From contig JAEUOZ010000006.1 of NCBI GenBank assembly GCA_016790225.1, positions 20,650 to 84,649 on the forward strand: a stretch of 64,000 nt of DNA, read 5' to 3'. The notes beneath the pieces were generated by a model. It was given only the letters and a program-made list of their open reading frames with translations, was not told where the DNA came from and searched no databases. How positions within the stretch are numbered: the first letter of the stretch is position 1; each line of letters opens with the position of its first letter. The stretch comes from Rubrivivax sp. GTDB lineage: Bacteria > Pseudomonadota > Gammaproteobacteria > Burkholderiales > Burkholderiaceae. This document shows, one piece after another, positions 63,847 to 64,000 of the stretch. Made by a program: the position numbers and the translations under genes.

Positions 63847-64000
63847 CCACCACCAGCGTATGCCCCGTGACGTAGCTGGCCAGCGGCGAGGCCAGGAACA
63901 CCGCCGCCCCCGCCATCTCGGCCGGCGAGGCCATGCGCCCCAGCGGGATGCGCGCCAGCGCGCCCTGCAGCCGCCCGGGGTGGCGCGTGGTCACCGTGGT
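63827..64000 (-). CDS. Short-chain dehydrogenase/reductase, C-terminal end only (cut by window)
   Basis: The last 57 residues of an SDR-family oxidoreductase are visible. They show the family's C-terminal pattern: [38 protein letters not shown], as in FabG-like enzymes. The catalytic Tyr-Lys and cofactor-binding part lie beyond the right edge. The stop codon lies 18 nt inside the exported HEXXH gene. Confidence 0.85.
   Translation of the reverse strand, partial: TTVTTRHPGRLQGALARIPLGRMASPAEMAGAAVFLASPLASYVTGHTLVVDGGLVL

Overview
The window is GC-rich chromosomal DNA (about 70 % GC by eye). Coding is dense, genes often overlap by 4 nt (ATGA or GTGA), and GTG and TTG starts occur. The phenylacetate (paa) operon ending in a TetR gene, the PobA-type hydroxylase beside a TRAP transporter, and the MCP and IclR types all point to a betaproteobacterium of the order Burkholderiales. 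I cannot name the genus. No rRNA, intact tRNA, CRISPR array or insertion sequence is visible.

Layout. 1-1.97 kb is the end of an integrated element: a partial gene, a tyrosine integrase, three copies of a 7-mer that may be arm sites, and a 3' tRNA remnant (probably tRNA-Thr) with the original tRNA terminator, i.e. one attachment junction. 2-6.2 kb holds single genes: two hydrolases, a GFA protein, an aminotransferase lacking its N-terminal half, and a membrane-anchored TIR protein. 6.3-10.1 kb is an SbcCD-like nuclease pair without a zinc hook. 10.1-18.6 kb is mixed catabolism: HMG-CoA lyase with a family III CoA-transferase, a YchJ protein, an M15 peptidase with a histone-H1-like tail, a VOC protein, kynurenine formamidase and kynureninase, a tartrate/malate dehydrogenase and a CpdA-like phosphodiesterase. 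18.8-24 kb is one very large gene fusing an exonuclease domain, a RecQ helicase and a UvrD helicase. 24-29 kb is a signalling locus: solute-binding protein plus histidine kinase, divergent from two response regulators. 29-34 kb holds a ModA-like protein, a nitroreductase, an esterase, and a chemoreceptor cotranscribed with a small exported protein.

34.1-41.3 kb is the phenylacetyl-CoA operon paaG-paaI-paaK-paaABCDE-tetR, read leftward from a promoter carrying a TetR-type operator. Divergent from it, 41.4-46.3 kb is a tight six-gene envelope operon (exported hydrolase, Wzy/WaaL-like polymerase or ligase, lipoprotein, EF-hand exported protein, two small membrane proteins) that I cannot assign to a known system. 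46.4-50.3 kb has an M17 aminopeptidase, an agmatine-deiminase-like exported protein and a tRNA-dihydrouridine synthase. 50.3-54.7 kb has a DctPQM TRAP transporter divergent from pobA.

54.7-61.2 kb looks like a sugar-acid catabolic locus: an IclR regulator fused to an SMP-30/gluconolactonase-like domain, two RraA-like putative aldolases and an IlvD/Edd-type pentonate dehydratase, interrupted by a beta/gamma-crystallin-like exported protein. 61.2-64 kb has a second esterase, a methyltransferase, an exported HEXXH protein and the C-terminus of a short-chain dehydrogenase at the edge. Aspartate codon use shifts from mixed GAT/GAC to almost only GAC inside the dehydratase gene and stays so in the next gene.

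All family assignments rest on reading motifs by eye and on memory of the families; no database search was possible. The most interesting items are the exonuclease-RecQ-UvrD fusion, the six-gene envelope operon, the IclR-SMP30 fusion, the M15 peptidase with an H1-like tail, the membrane TIR protein and the solute-binding/kinase/two-regulator locus.
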